Shown: piece by piece, positions 17,824 through 26,812 of the stretch | Position numbering within the stretch: position 1 is the stretch's first letter | Layout of the letters: the number at the start of each line of letters is the position of its first letter | Assembly: GCF_030817215.1 (NCBI RefSeq) | Contig: NZ_JAUSZA010000001.1 | Span: 6,856,501 to 6,920,500 of the forward strand | From: Paenibacillus sp. V4I3 | GTDB taxonomy: Bacteria > Bacillota > Bacilli > Paenibacillales > NBRC-103111 | Length of the DNA: 64,000 nt | Direction: 5' to 3' | Notes under the pieces: generated by a model | Told to the model about the DNA's origin: nothing | The model's input: only the letters and a program-made list of their open reading frames with translations | The model's database searches: none | Translations under genes and position numbers: made by a program

Positions 17824-17839
17824 TTGATAGCGTTTTCAA
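17824..17839 (-). promoter_or_regulatory. cre site upstream of the two-component operon
   Basis: On the minus strand it reads TTGAAAACGCTATCAA, a perfect cre consensus. It lies 23-38 bases before the kinase start, downstream of a TATAAT-like hexamer at 17885-17890. CcpA bound here would block transcription of the kinase and regulator when a preferred sugar is present. Confidence 0.75.
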
Positions 17840-18054
17840 TTTGTGAAATATATTAGTTTCATGCTTCTGCTATAGGGCTATATAATTATAAAAAAACTTT
17901 CGAAAGCATCCCACCCGGTGGATTCATCGAAATTTCATGTGAAAATTAGATATTTTTATCCTAACACAAAAAAATCGACGTTGCATTATGGCCCGCCTGC
18001 TTACAGTACAATAAATACTTTTGGTTGGATGACAAATAAGTTTTAAAGTGCAAG

Positions 18055-18111
18055 AAAACAAAGCTGCCGCACATGGAATCCACATGCGGCAGCCTTCCTT
18101 CTATTCCTTGC
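18055..18111 (-). terminator. Terminator after the CE1 esterase gene (repeat copy 1)
   Basis: The long stem has arms GCTGCCGCATGTGGA and TCCATGTGCGGCAGC on the minus strand, followed by TTTGTTTTC. It is nearly identical over 57 bases to the terminator at 19446-19503. The 138 bases between it and the esterase stop, and the rest of the gap 17840-18249, hold nothing else I recognise. Confidence 0.8.
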
Positions 18112-18249
18112 AAATGAAGCGCCGAACTGCAGTCGTCCCTCGAAGCGGTGATGGCCATCATCCGCCCTTGAAGGATTCCACGCCTGCCTATAAGTTCTGC
18201 TTAGGGGAACGGCCCTGCCCCAGATCAAGACCTCCCTGTATATGTTCAG

Positions 18250-19329
18250 TTAAAATGAATGGAGTGTCAACCTGACAACAGATGGCTTTTCATGCTCTTC
18301 ACATTTCCCAAAAGATAACCGGATAAAATTATATGCACCGTTGTTCCATACATTGAAATCATGAACACCATTCTTTAGAAGGACCTGGTAATAATCACCT
18401 ACAAAATCACCCGCAGTGTCCGTGAGCCCCTCAACCGATTTGGCATAGCTGCCATTTGCTACTCCGTCTGAATCGCCACAGGTGGTATATAGCAAATGAA
18501 GATTATGGACGCATGATGTGAGACTGACTCCAAGAGTTATGCCATCACTCGACGTAGGAGCGTTTGAAAAAGCTCCGACATAAGCGAACAAATCTATCAT
18601 GCCTGGCGCGAGCACAGTCTTATCCAACCCGTTGTTCCAGGGACTCTCTGTGCAGGTGATTCGCGTCGAATCATGTCGGTAACCGCCGAGGATCAGATTC
18701 AAGGCTTGCATTCCCCCCATCGAAAGCCCGGCGATCGCTCTGCGCGTGCGGTTATATATGATTCCCTCACGTGAAGTGACTGTTATATCTGCGTAGGTTT
18801 TGTAGTTTGATTCTATAAATGGAATCAGATCGTATCTCAACTCATAATCGAAGTAATAGAATCCCAGCATATTGGTTCCTTCGGAATTGAAGGAGCTATC
18901 CGTCCAGTCGTACGCGCTTCTTCCGTTGGGAAATACGACGATCAGCGGATCGATATCGCCGTTTACAATAAGATTGTCAAGTATATTGCAAATGATAAAT
19001 CGTCCGTCAACCTTACCGTTACTACTTAACCATTCAAATTGATCCCCGCCTACTCCATGAAGCAAATACAATACATTATATCTAACAGTAGTGTCGTTTG
19101 GGTCATAACCCGCAGGCAAGTAGACGTTGCATTTCTTCAATATGGCATCTCCCGCAACGGTTTCTCTTCCTGCTTCACTGATCTCGATGTTCCGATCCGT
19201 TACCAGCTGTCGAGAAAAATGAATATAGTTGCCTACCTTATAGGAAACCTCCTGAACCGTACCTTGAAGCTCTTCATTAACTGACATAAGATATTTGGAA
19301 GGCACTGCCGTCACATTCATGCTTTTCAT
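18250..19329 (-). CDS. CE1-family esterase (feruloyl or acetylxylan esterase-like)
   Basis: 359 residues with an alpha/beta-hydrolase fold of the esterase D/CE1 type. The nucleophile is Ser203 in AGLSMGGMQAL, the catalytic His is His323 in GVHDFNVW, and LYLLHGVGG forms the oxyanion region. There is no signal peptide, so it acts in the cytoplasm or is released by lysis. It follows the SLH-anchored GH10 xylanase, which suggests removal of ferulic or acetyl groups from xylan fragments. The first methionine has AAGGGA 12 bases upstream; the second (19320) is possible. A terminator lies on each side, so it is probably transcribed alone. Confidence 0.88.
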   Translation of the reverse strand: MKSMNVTAVPSKYLMSVNEELQGTVQEVSYKVGNYIHFSRQLVTDRNIEISEAGRETVAGDAILKKCNVYLPAGYDPNDTTVRYNVLYLLHGVGGDQFEWLSSNGKVDGRFIICNILDNLIVNGDIDPLIVVFPNGRSAYDWTDSSFNSEGTNMLGFYYFDYELRYDLIPFIESNYKTYADITVTSREGIIYNRTRRAIAGLSMGGMQALNLILGGYRHDSTRITCTESPWNNGLDKTVLAPGMIDLFAYVGAFSNAPTSSDGITLGVSLTSCVHNLHLLYTTCGDSDGVANGSYAKSVEGLTDTAGDFVGDYYQVLLKNGVHDFNVWNNGAYNFIRLSFGKCEEHEKPSVVRLTLHSF

Positions 19330-19445
19330 GGATCATTATTGTCCCTTCGGATATATATTTTTTCCACATTAAGATTAAGGAATCCCTTAGAATTATAAAA
19401 ACGGCTTAATTTACGCCACAAGGTTACCCCCTCTCCGGAAGCCCC

Positions 19446-19503
19446 AAAACAAAGCTGCCGCACATGAAATCCACGTGCGGACAGCCTTCCTTCTATTCCT
19501 TGC
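19446..19503 (-). terminator. Terminator after the SLH-anchored xylanase (repeat copy 2)
   Basis: Near-identical copy of the terminator at 18055-18111. The stem GCTGTCCGCACGTGGA/TTCATGTGCGGCAGC is imperfect by one bulge and is followed by TTTGTTTTG on the minus strand. It starts five bases after the xylanase stop. Confidence 0.8.
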
Positions 19504-19508
19504 TGGCG

Positions 19509-22500
19509 TTATTGCACCTGTTGAGCATCCAAAATCCTAATGATGATAACCGCCGCTTCTGCGCGGGTGCTGAAAGCCTTCGGCTTCAGCGTACCGTCTT
19601 CGTAGCCGTTCAGCACACCTTTGGCTGTCAAAGCCGCAAGCAATCCTTTGGCCCAGGCGGAGACGTCGCCGCTGTCCTTATAGTCCAAACCGCTGTTGGC
19701 AGATGCCAATTGTGCGGCACGAGCCAGGATTGCGGCCATTTGTTCCCGGGTGATGTTGTCATACGGGCCGAAGGTTCCGTCCTCATAGCCGACTACAATC
19801 CCTAGGGCGGATGCTATTGCAATTGCATCCTTCGCCCAGTGGCTGACGGTATCGGAGAACCCAGCTCCGCCTGTTGCCGTCAGGTGGAAAGCTCTGACGA
19901 TTATGGATACGAACTCGGCTCTTGTTACAGCTGCTTCAGGCCGGAATGAACCGTCTTGGTAACCGTCGATCACACCGGCCTTCACAAGGGCTTGGATCCC
20001 TGCTTCGGCCCAGTGTCCTTTAATATCGGTCAAGGCCGGAACCTTGAACGATGCGGACTTTTCTGCCGCCAATACTGCAAACTTGGTGAAGTGTGTCACG
20101 CTGCCGGAAACGGTGCCTTTCTCCCGGTCGACCTTAATGTCGTCCAGTTTGACCCACTTGTCGGTTTCTTCATTGTACCAGTACAATGCCACCTCATGTT
20201 CATCATCCAACAAGCCAGTCTTGAACGGCAGGGTAATAGTGACTGGTTTCTGGAACGCTCCTGCCACGTCCTTAGTAATCTCGTACACATCTCCGGCTAG
20301 CTTCAATTGCGGGTCGTTATTCAGCTTCGAAGGATCACTCAGCTTTTTGACGACCACGATAACGTCTTTGCCAATGGCTCCGGCCGGCAAATCAATGGTC
20401 GCCCCATTTTGTTCGACCTTGCCGCCCTTTTGGACGTCCACTTTAAAGAATTCGTCCGGTGTGGGGCTCGAGGTAGAACCGGTCTGGGACGGTGCAAGCT
20501 TCGGCTCAAACGTCAGAACGCCGAATCTCGAGGTATTCTGATAGGATTGACCTGACGGGTCGCTCCATGAAAATACGCTTTCCCGGCTTCCACTGTCCTG
20601 AGCATTATTGACTTGGAGGTCGAATCCGATCATGGTTCCTGCAGCAGGAGTGATCGTATCCAGCGCGATTGCCGTTTCTACAACGTAGCCTCCATCAATG
20701 AGTTTGGTGGCCGATGTATAGTTGTCTTGGGTTGCATGACCGCCAACGGTCTTCACATTCTTGAAGTTGATTCGGTATTGGCCGTCGTCGATTTGGTAGC
20801 TATCCGTTTTTCCGTTGTTTTGGTCAACGAAGATTTCAATCGAATCCTGCTCCCATGGGTTCGCGTTAGCATCGTTCAATTTGCTATCTTGCACGACGGC
20901 ATAAACATAAAGGTTATGTTCATCCCACATCGTACGGATTTGAGCTTTGGCGACTGCGTTGTTATGTTGTTCTACCATGACGTTGGTGGAATAAACCGGT
21001 GCGTTCGCCCACGTGCTGTCCAGTTCACCGTCGATGGTGGGGGTTCCGTAAACAGCTTTTCCCGCCTTGGTAGCATCCATATAAGTCAAGACCCCGTAAC
21101 CTGCTGTATCGCTGTCTTGGACGTTCCGTGGATCGCTCCAGGAAACGATGACGCCGTTGCTGCCATGCTCCGTACCGTCATTAGTTCCCATGTCGGTCAC
21201 TCTTACGTCAAACTTCACTTGCTTGCCTAAGGTGCCTGCCAATGGGATCGATGCTTGCAGTACATAACCGTCGGTGGTTTCCGTAATATGAGCATCATTT
21301 CGTGCGAATGTATACTTCTGGATTCCATTGTTATCTACGAAGAGATCGATTTTATCCGTTGCGGTTTTGGTACTGTCTTTGACTGCTACACGGGCATATA
21401 GGTTATGGTCATCCCACAACGTTTTCACTTGAGCCTGCAGCGTACCTGCTTGTTGGGTCTTGATTGTCGGAATCGTATTCCAAACCGAATCTGAAGCGTT
21501 TACAGGTGTACCTTGAGCTGTGAGTGCTGTTTCTGGAGTAATGGGAAGATGAGTAGGCGTTACCGTCTTTACTGCCTCGATCATTCCCCAATACGCGTAT
21601 TTCGCTTGATGCTTCACGTCAAACGGAAGTGGGGCATCTTTACGGATGATATTATTGAAGTTGTCCAGCCAAGTATGATCGTCTGCAATCCCCCATAGCG
21701 TAACATTGCTGATCCATCCGTCAGGATTATATGCTGGAGTGTTCGGGTCGGCATGTTTGCCCTCGTTGTCCAGTCGAACCAGCTCTTGGAACAATTGTTT
21801 GTAGCGGTACCCTTGTTTAATAAGCATGTTCTCGTCAAAGCTGGTTGTTGAGCTACCCGTATAAACGGAAACGTCAAGCTCTGTGATCTGATTGTCGAAT
21901 CCGGCTTCTCCGAATTTCCGGATGGAATCGGAAATTTGTTCGATAGAGGGGCCGCCGATGCTGATGTGCGTTTGATGGCCTACACCGTCAATCGGAATTC
22001 CCTCTTTTCTCAGCTTCGTTACCAAATTAAACAAGAAATCGCGTTTGACCGGATCCTGCGTACCATAATCGTTGATATACAGCTTAGAGTTCGGGAACTC
22101 TTGCCGAGCAACTGTGAAAGCTGTTCGGATGAAGTCCAGGCCAGTCAGATTATACCACTCGCTCTTCCGCATGCCGTCCGCCTGTCCCGGATCAATGACT
22201 TCGTTTACAACATCGATGGCATTGATCGGTACTTCCATGTCAGTGAAGTGACGCGCAACGGTTTGGATATAAGTCGTGAGACGCTCCAGCACCAGCTGTT
22301 TATTCTCAGGTGTTGCTGCAAGCGGCTGGCCTTGGGCGTCCTTAAACATCCATTCCGCAGCCTGTGAATGCCAAGCAAGAGTATGCAACCGGAAATTCAT
22401 ATTGTGATCCTTGGCATACTGTGCAGTCTTGTCTGCTTCCGTCCAGTTCCATTGCCCTTCTGTCGGTTCCAGAGAGCCCGGCTTTGTGGCGTTCTCGGCG

Positions 22501-23666
22501 ACGATGGAACTGTAGTGATAATCCAGAAGTGTGTGGACATCGGAAGTAAGCTGGTCGCCGGTCACCGCAGCACCGATCTTGAAGTTGTCCGCATAGACGT
22601 CCTTCAAATGATCAATATCCGTTTGAATCGGCTTTGGTCCGGCTACTTGGCCCACATTGGACAAATCGAAATCGTCCATATAGAAGGATCTTGCATCGCT
22701 ATACTGGTCGGCTACTTCCACGTATGCATTCAAAACAGTCGGAGTGCTTGTTAACGTGAACGTGCCGGTCAACTGTACCCATTGATCAGATGTCACCGTC
22801 ACGTTAGATGAAACATTGGCATAAGAACTGTCACCGCTTTGTACAGAGAGCCGCAATACAGTGGGGGACTGCCCCGAAGCCATTTTTACCCATGCGGACA
22901 AATTGTATTTGTTGCCCGCAGACATATCCCCCAGGACGTTAAGCAATGGTCCGTCATATTGCTTTGTTACCATAGTCAGCAAGCTCGCGGAGCCGCCTAC
23001 GGTGTGATTGTCAACCGACGATATGCCAATATTGCCGGATCCGTTCCTACGTACCCATTCCCCCTGCCCGTCTTCAAAAGTAGATTGGATCCCCGGTTGA
23101 TCAATCGACGTGACGTCCGTTAGCGAGACTTCATCAATATAGAGATCCTCCGTCGTGGTGGAATTATTCGACTCAACCCATATTTTGAACCCCGTGGTAT
23201 CGCTCGGGAGCTGGTACCCCTTCCATTCAAAGGTGGTCCATTCTGTGGAACTAACCGATTTATCCCCTACCAGCCAAGGATATTGGTTAGTCAGCGAGAC
23301 GGCGGCGACATTAGAAGCGATATGAAAGGTGTCGGTTCCTGCTCCGAGTTTAAGCTTCAGCGATAAATCGTACGTATGCCCGGGTTTCGTCAACGAAGTC
23401 AAATCCAAGAACGGGCTGCTGCTACTTGCAGCACGGTTCGTCATCACCAAGGACTTGGATCCTTCGGAATATGTTGCCGACGTTATGGCAACGCTTCCGT
23501 CCCCCTTCCAAGGCACCTTTACCCAGCCGCCTGTTTGGCCATCCTCAAAGCTTTGGGACAAAACCACCGATCCGCTGGCTGCTGCCTCCAAAGGTGCTAG
23601 CAGCTGGGGGGCGATCATCCCAAACAGCAGCACGATTGCCATCCATACATTCATTTTCTTTCTCAC
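19509..23666 (-). CDS. Cell-surface GH10 xylanase with CBM22, CBM9, ZU5-like and three SLH domains
   Basis: About 1,385 residues. The order is: signal peptide (about 1-32), two CBM4_9/CBM22-like modules (about 35-185 and 195-345), GH10 domain (about 350-700), two CBM9-like modules (about 715-870 and 875-1055), a ZU5-like module (about 1080-1195) and three SLH repeats (about 1210-1380). The GH10 acid/base is Glu489 in DVVNEVID and the nucleophile is Glu596 in ITELDVSVY. The architecture matches Paenibacillus XynA1, which hydrolyses glucuronoxylan and arabinoxylan on the cell surface. The SLH repeats bind secondary cell-wall polymer. AGGAGG touches the ATG at 23672 directly, so the GTG at 23666, six bases after it, is the better start. 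A cre-like box overlaps the leader. Confidence 0.95.
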   Translation of the reverse strand: MRKKMNVWMAIVLLFGMIAPQLLAPLEAAASGSVVLSQSFEDGQTGGWVKVPWKGDGSVAITSATYSEGSKSLVMTNRAASSSSPFLDLTSLTKPGHTYDLSLKLKLGAGTDTFHIASNVAAVSLTNQYPWLVGDKSVSSTEWTTFEWKGYQLPSDTTGFKIWVESNNSTTTEDLYIDEVSLTDVTSIDQPGIQSTFEDGQGEWVRRNGSGNIGISSVDNHTVGGSASLLTMVTKQYDGPLLNVLGDMSAGNKYNLSAWVKMASGQSPTVLRLSVQSGDSSYANVSSNVTVTSDQWVQLTGTFTLTSTPTVLNAYVEVADQYSDARSFYMDDFDLSNVGQVAGPKPIQTDIDHLKDVYADNFKIGAAVTGDQLTSDVHTLLDYHYSSIVAENATKPGSLEPTEGQWNWTEADKTAQYAKDHNMNFRLHTLAWHSQAAEWMFKDAQGQPLAATPENKQLVLERLTTYIQTVARHFTDMEVPINAIDVVNEVIDPGQADGMRKSEWYNLTGLDFIRTAFTVARQEFPNSKLYINDYGTQDPVKRDFLFNLVTKLRKEGIPIDGVGHQTHISIGGPSIEQISDSIRKFGEAGFDNQITELDVSVYTGSSTTSFDENMLIKQGYRYKQLFQELVRLDNEGKHADPNTPAYNPDGWISNVTLWGIADDHTWLDNFNNIIRKDAPLPFDVKHQAKYAYWGMIEAVKTVTPTHLPITPETALTAQGTPVNASDSVWNTIPTIKTQQAGTLQAQVKTLWDDHNLYARVAVKDSTKTATDKIDLFVDNNGIQKYTFARNDAHITETTDGYVLQASIPLAGTLGKQVKFDVRVTDMGTNDGTEHGSNGVIVSWSDPRNVQDSDTAGYGVLTYMDATKAGKAVYGTPTIDGELDSTWANAPVYSTNVMVEQHNNAVAKAQIRTMWDEHNLYVYAVVQDSKLNDANANPWEQDSIEIFVDQNNGKTDSYQIDDGQYRINFKNVKTVGGHATQDNYTSATKLIDGGYVVETAIALDTITPAAGTMIGFDLQVNNAQDSGSRESVFSWSDPSGQSYQNTSRFGVLTFEPKLAPSQTGSTSSPTPDEFFKVDVQKGGKVEQNGATIDLPAGAIGKDVIVVVKKLSDPSKLNNDPQLKLAGDVYEITKDVAGAFQKPVTITLPFKTGLLDDEHEVALYWYNEETDKWVKLDDIKVDREKGTVSGSVTHFTKFAVLAAEKSASFKVPALTDIKGHWAEAGIQALVKAGVIDGYQDGSFRPEAAVTRAEFVSIIVRAFHLTATGGAGFSDTVSHWAKDAIAIASALGIVVGYEDGTFGPYDNITREQMAAILARAAQLASANSGLDYKDSGDVSAWAKGLLAALTAKGVLNGYEDGTLKPKAFSTRAEAAVIIIRILDAQQVQ

Positions 23667-23683
23667 AAGCATCCTCCTCTTTC

Positions 23684-23699
23684 TTGCAATCGCTTACAA
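23684..23699 (-). promoter_or_regulatory. cre-like site before the SLH-anchored xylanase
   Basis: On the minus strand it reads TTGTAAGCGATTGCAA, one mismatch from the cre consensus. It lies just ahead of the ribosome binding site, a position that would act as a roadblock. Confidence 0.5.
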
Positions 23700-23811
23700 T
23701 CTATTCCAATTTCATTTTACAACTTAGGTAATTGGCTTCACATACTCAAAATAAAGAATAATCCCCCCTCAATTATGGCGTAGAATGTATTAAACATTAG
23801 CCCTCTTACTA

Positions 23812-23857
23812 ATAAAAAGAAATCGTCCCAAAAGGTCATAAATTGACCTACGGGACG
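23812..23857 (-). terminator. Terminator after the cytoplasmic GH10 gene
   Basis: On the minus strand CGTCCCG...GGTCA and TGACC...GGGACG pair around a short loop and are followed by ATTTCTTTTTATT. It ends the transcript that carries the GH10 gene at 23980-24972. Confidence 0.75.
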
Positions 23858-23975
23858 ACCCCTTTGTCGATGACTTCCTGCTCCGTCTTGCTTAATTCCA
23901 CCAGCCGGCTGACCGTCACAAGCTCATAGCCCTGGCCTTGGCCCCCGGAGCGGCGATGACGCTTCAGATCCAAAA
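23848..23975 (-). pseudogene. Possible 3' remnant of a polysaccharide deacetylase gene
   Basis: Between the GH10 stop and its terminator, one frame reads GYELVTVSRLVELSKTEQ and ends VIDKGVVP before a TAG at 23848. A GYxLVTVSELL-type ending is typical of NodB-fold polysaccharide deacetylases (CE4). The stretch is richer in GC than the flanks and has no start or catalytic part. It may be what is left of a gene once located before the terminator. The call rests on about 35 residues. Confidence 0.3.
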
Positions 23976-23979
23976 TTGC

Positions 23980-24972
23980 TTATCTGATTACACGCCAGAA
24001 TGCTTGTTTAGGCTGAAATTCCCCATCGAACAGAAACGGCCAATTCTTTCGGCCGCGAACTGGGAAGTTGTCCAACCAGGTATAGTTGTCAGCCGCTCCC
24101 CAGAACGTTACCGACGTAATGACATCCCGATATTCCTTAAAAAGCCCGAAGATTTCCTCGTACCGCTGCAGCTGCAGCTGCACCATTTGCTCGGTGGGCA
24201 CCGTCAGATCGGTCCTTCTGTCGTCAAAGTGGAACATGGAAAGATCCAACTCGGTGATGTGAAGCTCCAGATCGAGGGATGCGTAAAGCTCGATCGCTTG
24301 CCGGATTTCATCCAGGGAAGGACCATGGATGTTCCAATGTCCCTGCATGCCGATTCCGTGGATCGGAACCCCCTTCTCCTTCAAGGAACGGACGAGATTA
24401 TAAATCTTATCCCGCTTGACCGGCTCTGTCTCGTTGTAGTCGTTATAGAACAGAAGCGCATTCGGATCGGCTTCATGTGCTGCCTCGAAGGCATAGCGGA
24501 TATAATCCTCACCGAGAATCTCCAGCCATTTGGTACTCCGCATCACCAGTTCCGCCTTATCTTCGATCGCCTCATTGACCACGTCCCACGCATAAACCCT
24601 CCCCTTGTAACGACTGGCTACCGTACGGATATGCTCCTGCATCCGTAAGAGTACCAGTTCTCTGCTGGCTGGACCGCCGGAAGGGCTTTCAAACACCCAA
24701 TCGGAGGTTTGATTATGCCAGACCATCGTATGCCCCCGGACGGCAATCCTGTTCTGCCAAGCAAAATCCATTATTTCATCCGCCGCCTCAAACGTATACC
24801 GATCTTCCTCAGGATGGATCTCCTCGAACTTCATCTGGTTTTCCGCGGTAATGCTGTTATAATGCCGGGCGATGAAATCCCCCTCGGATCGGATGGTCTT
24901 CGTGCTAACGGCGGCCCCGATTCTGAATATTCCGTTAAAAGCCTCGTGCAAGTTCGGTACCTTGTTGTTCAT
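23980..24972 (-). CDS. Cytoplasmic GH10 xylanase
   Basis: 330 residues, a bare GH10 catalytic domain with no signal peptide. The acid/base is Glu134 in WDVVNEAIED, the nucleophile is Glu241 in ITELDLSMF, and HTMVWHNQ and the C-terminal WGAADNYTW fit the family. AGGAGG precedes the ATG. It resembles Paenibacillus XynA2, which trims imported xylo- or aldouronate oligosaccharides. In related strains this gene stands next to a GH67 alpha-glucuronidase and a GH43 xylosidase; neither is beside it here. It lies downstream of the regulator operon but is separated by 334 bases. Confidence 0.94.
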   Translation of the reverse strand: MNNKVPNLHEAFNGIFRIGAAVSTKTIRSEGDFIARHYNSITAENQMKFEEIHPEEDRYTFEAADEIMDFAWQNRIAVRGHTMVWHNQTSDWVFESPSGGPASRELVLLRMQEHIRTVASRYKGRVYAWDVVNEAIEDKAELVMRSTKWLEILGEDYIRYAFEAAHEADPNALLFYNDYNETEPVKRDKIYNLVRSLKEKGVPIHGIGMQGHWNIHGPSLDEIRQAIELYASLDLELHITELDLSMFHFDDRRTDLTVPTEQMVQLQLQRYEEIFGLFKEYRDVITSVTFWGAADNYTWLDNFPVRGRKNWPFLFDGEFQPKQAFWRVIR

Positions 24973-25306
24973 GGATTGGCAAGCCTCCTCATCATATCCT
25001 GTTTAAACAGGCCATCTATGTTATATGATATAGAATCTGAATACTCTTACCATTCACAGATTAAAGGTCTCTCCCCCCTATTCTTAAAAAGCATTAACAA
25101 TTGGATGCGATGTTTCCAGTCACACTCATACAAGGATAAACGACTCCGTCGTCCTTCTAGGACGAGCGCGTTTGTCAAGACTGATGACGCGAAGTGTAAT
25201 AAAACTTATAGTTTCTTATCTACGCAAATAGACGTGTATCTCTTAGAAAAGAAATACACGTCCTTCGTAGAAACGGCACAGACTGTAGGATTCACTCCCT
25301 GTTCTT
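24973..25306. other. Intergenic region between regulator operon and GH10
   Basis: A hairpin at 25231-25262 (GACGTGTAT against ATACACGTC) lies 45 bases after the response-regulator stop and may terminate that operon, although its T-run is short. A second small inverted repeat, TCGTCC/GGACGA, lies at 25148-25164. A TGTCAA at 25173-25178 reads TTGACA on the minus strand and could be the -35 box for GH10, but I see no good -10 at the right distance. Confidence 0.4.
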
Positions 25307-26812
25307 TTACGCTTTGCTTAATTGTCTATACACGGCGGGCTTGTCGGACACACGTTTTTCAAACTCTTTGAGGAAATGATGATAGTTAGCGTATCCGATC
25401 TGCTCCGCGATCACGCGAATCGTTTCATCCGATTCACAGAGCATTCGCTTCGCCTCATGAATGCGCAGGTCATGAATATACTCAATCATGCCTACGCCGC
25501 ACCTCTTCATGAACGCTTGGCCTAAGTAAACCGGGTTCATAAAGAACCGTTCTCCGATATCTTTAATCGTTAGCGTTTCCCGATAATGTTCTTGGATATA
25601 ACGCTCAATAACCCGAAGGGGATGGCCCGAGAATTTGTCTTTATGCTGCTTCAACTGGCTCAAATACTGCTGCATATATACCTGCAGGGATTCCTCCACT
25701 TCTTTTAAGGAACGATGCTCCCTTCTCAAAAAATCGCGAACACGAGGCAGTGCCTCTGAATCGATGCCCATTTCCCGCATGACGGCAGCGCTCTTCAGAA
25801 CAATGCGGATGACCAACAAATGGACGACTTCCCGAGCCGTTTTGTTAGCAGACAGCATCACAAACATTTGTTTAATCAGCTCGCCAATCCGTTTCACCTG
25901 AAGCGCCTCGATCGCAATGTGAATGTCGTCTACGATAGAAACCGCATGGAGGTCATAGCTAATTTGCCTGAGATGAATCGTTTCGTAATCGAGTGGACCC
26001 CCTGATACATGAAAGAAATGATGCACGGATGCCTCTAGAGCACCTGCATACGAATCTGCAATATGTCGGAGGGAGTCCACCCGTGGTCCTATCGAAAGAC
26101 AGCATTCGATACCGCGCTGACGAAGATCTTCATATACATGTTGAGCCCACTCCTTGATATCAGGGACAGACGGCATGACAAGCCCCTCCTGATTCCCAAA
26201 TAAATCAATGGGATAAACTTTCTGCGACTGTAAGTACCTCGCATCCAGTTCATGCTCTGTGCCGCTCAACCATTCGAAATGGATATACCTCCATCCCTGA
26301 TCTCCTAGTACCAAAGGATTCAGTATCTCACCTACGGTCTCGTCCGTTGCCGAAATTTCTCCCCTAATTATCTGAGCAAGCATAGTCGGTACAAGACGAT
26401 TAGCAACAAGGTCATTTCGTACCTTTTGCTGTTCTCGGTGCTGCAGCTCCTGAATAACAAGTTGAATGATAGCATCCCATTCCCTATCTAAAGCTGGTTT
26501 AAGCAAATAATGCTTAACCCCGTACCTCAGGGCAGATCGAGCGTATTCGAAATCGTTGTACCCGCTTAAAATAATGAATACCGGATCACTGCCTGCTTTT
26601 TGCACCCTTTCAATCAATTCTAAACCGTCAATCACCGGCATCCGAATATCTGTTACCACGAGATCGGGCTTGCAGGCTTCAATACAGGCCAATGCTTCTT
26701 CGCCATTCTCGCACATTCCCACAATTTCAAAGCCAAGCTCTTCCCACTCCATCATGAGTCTTATCCCTTCCAAGGCAAAAGGCTCGTCATCAGCAAAAAT
26801 AACTTTATACAT
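25307..26812 (-). CDS. Response regulator with AraC-type DNA-binding domain, YesN type (second of the operon)
   Basis: 501 residues. The receiver domain has phosphoacceptor Asp55 in VVTDIRMPV and a Lys in YLLKPALD. The C-terminal AraC domain (about 400-501) includes IAEQIGYANYHHFLKEFEKR. The ATG at 26812, nine bases after AGGAGG, overlaps the kinase gene by eight bases, exactly as in the pair at 14447-17801. It is the second response regulator around one kinase. It likely controls the adjacent xylanase or importer genes. Confidence 0.93.
   Translation of the reverse strand: MYKVIFADDEPFALEGIRLMMEWEELGFEIVGMCENGEEALACIEACKPDLVVTDIRMPVIDGLELIERVQKAGSDPVFIILSGYNDFEYARSALRYGVKHYLLKPALDREWDAIIQLVIQELQHREQQKVRNDLVANRLVPTMLAQIIRGEISATDETVGEILNPLVLGDQGWRYIHFEWLSGTEHELDARYLQSQKVYPIDLFGNQEGLVMPSVPDIKEWAQHVYEDLRQRGIECCLSIGPRVDSLRHIADSYAGALEASVHHFFHVSGGPLDYETIHLRQISYDLHAVSIVDDIHIAIEALQVKRIGELIKQMFVMLSANKTAREVVHLLVIRIVLKSAAVMREMGIDSEALPRVRDFLRREHRSLKEVEESLQVYMQQYLSQLKQHKDKFSGHPLRVIERYIQEHYRETLTIKDIGERFFMNPVYLGQAFMKRCGVGMIEYIHDLRIHEAKRMLCESDETIRVIAEQIGYANYHHFLKEFEKRVSDKPAVYRQLSKA

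Noticed and set aside
18043..18249. Minus-strand frames after the CE1 esterase
   Set aside because: They run through a strong terminator and resemble nothing known.
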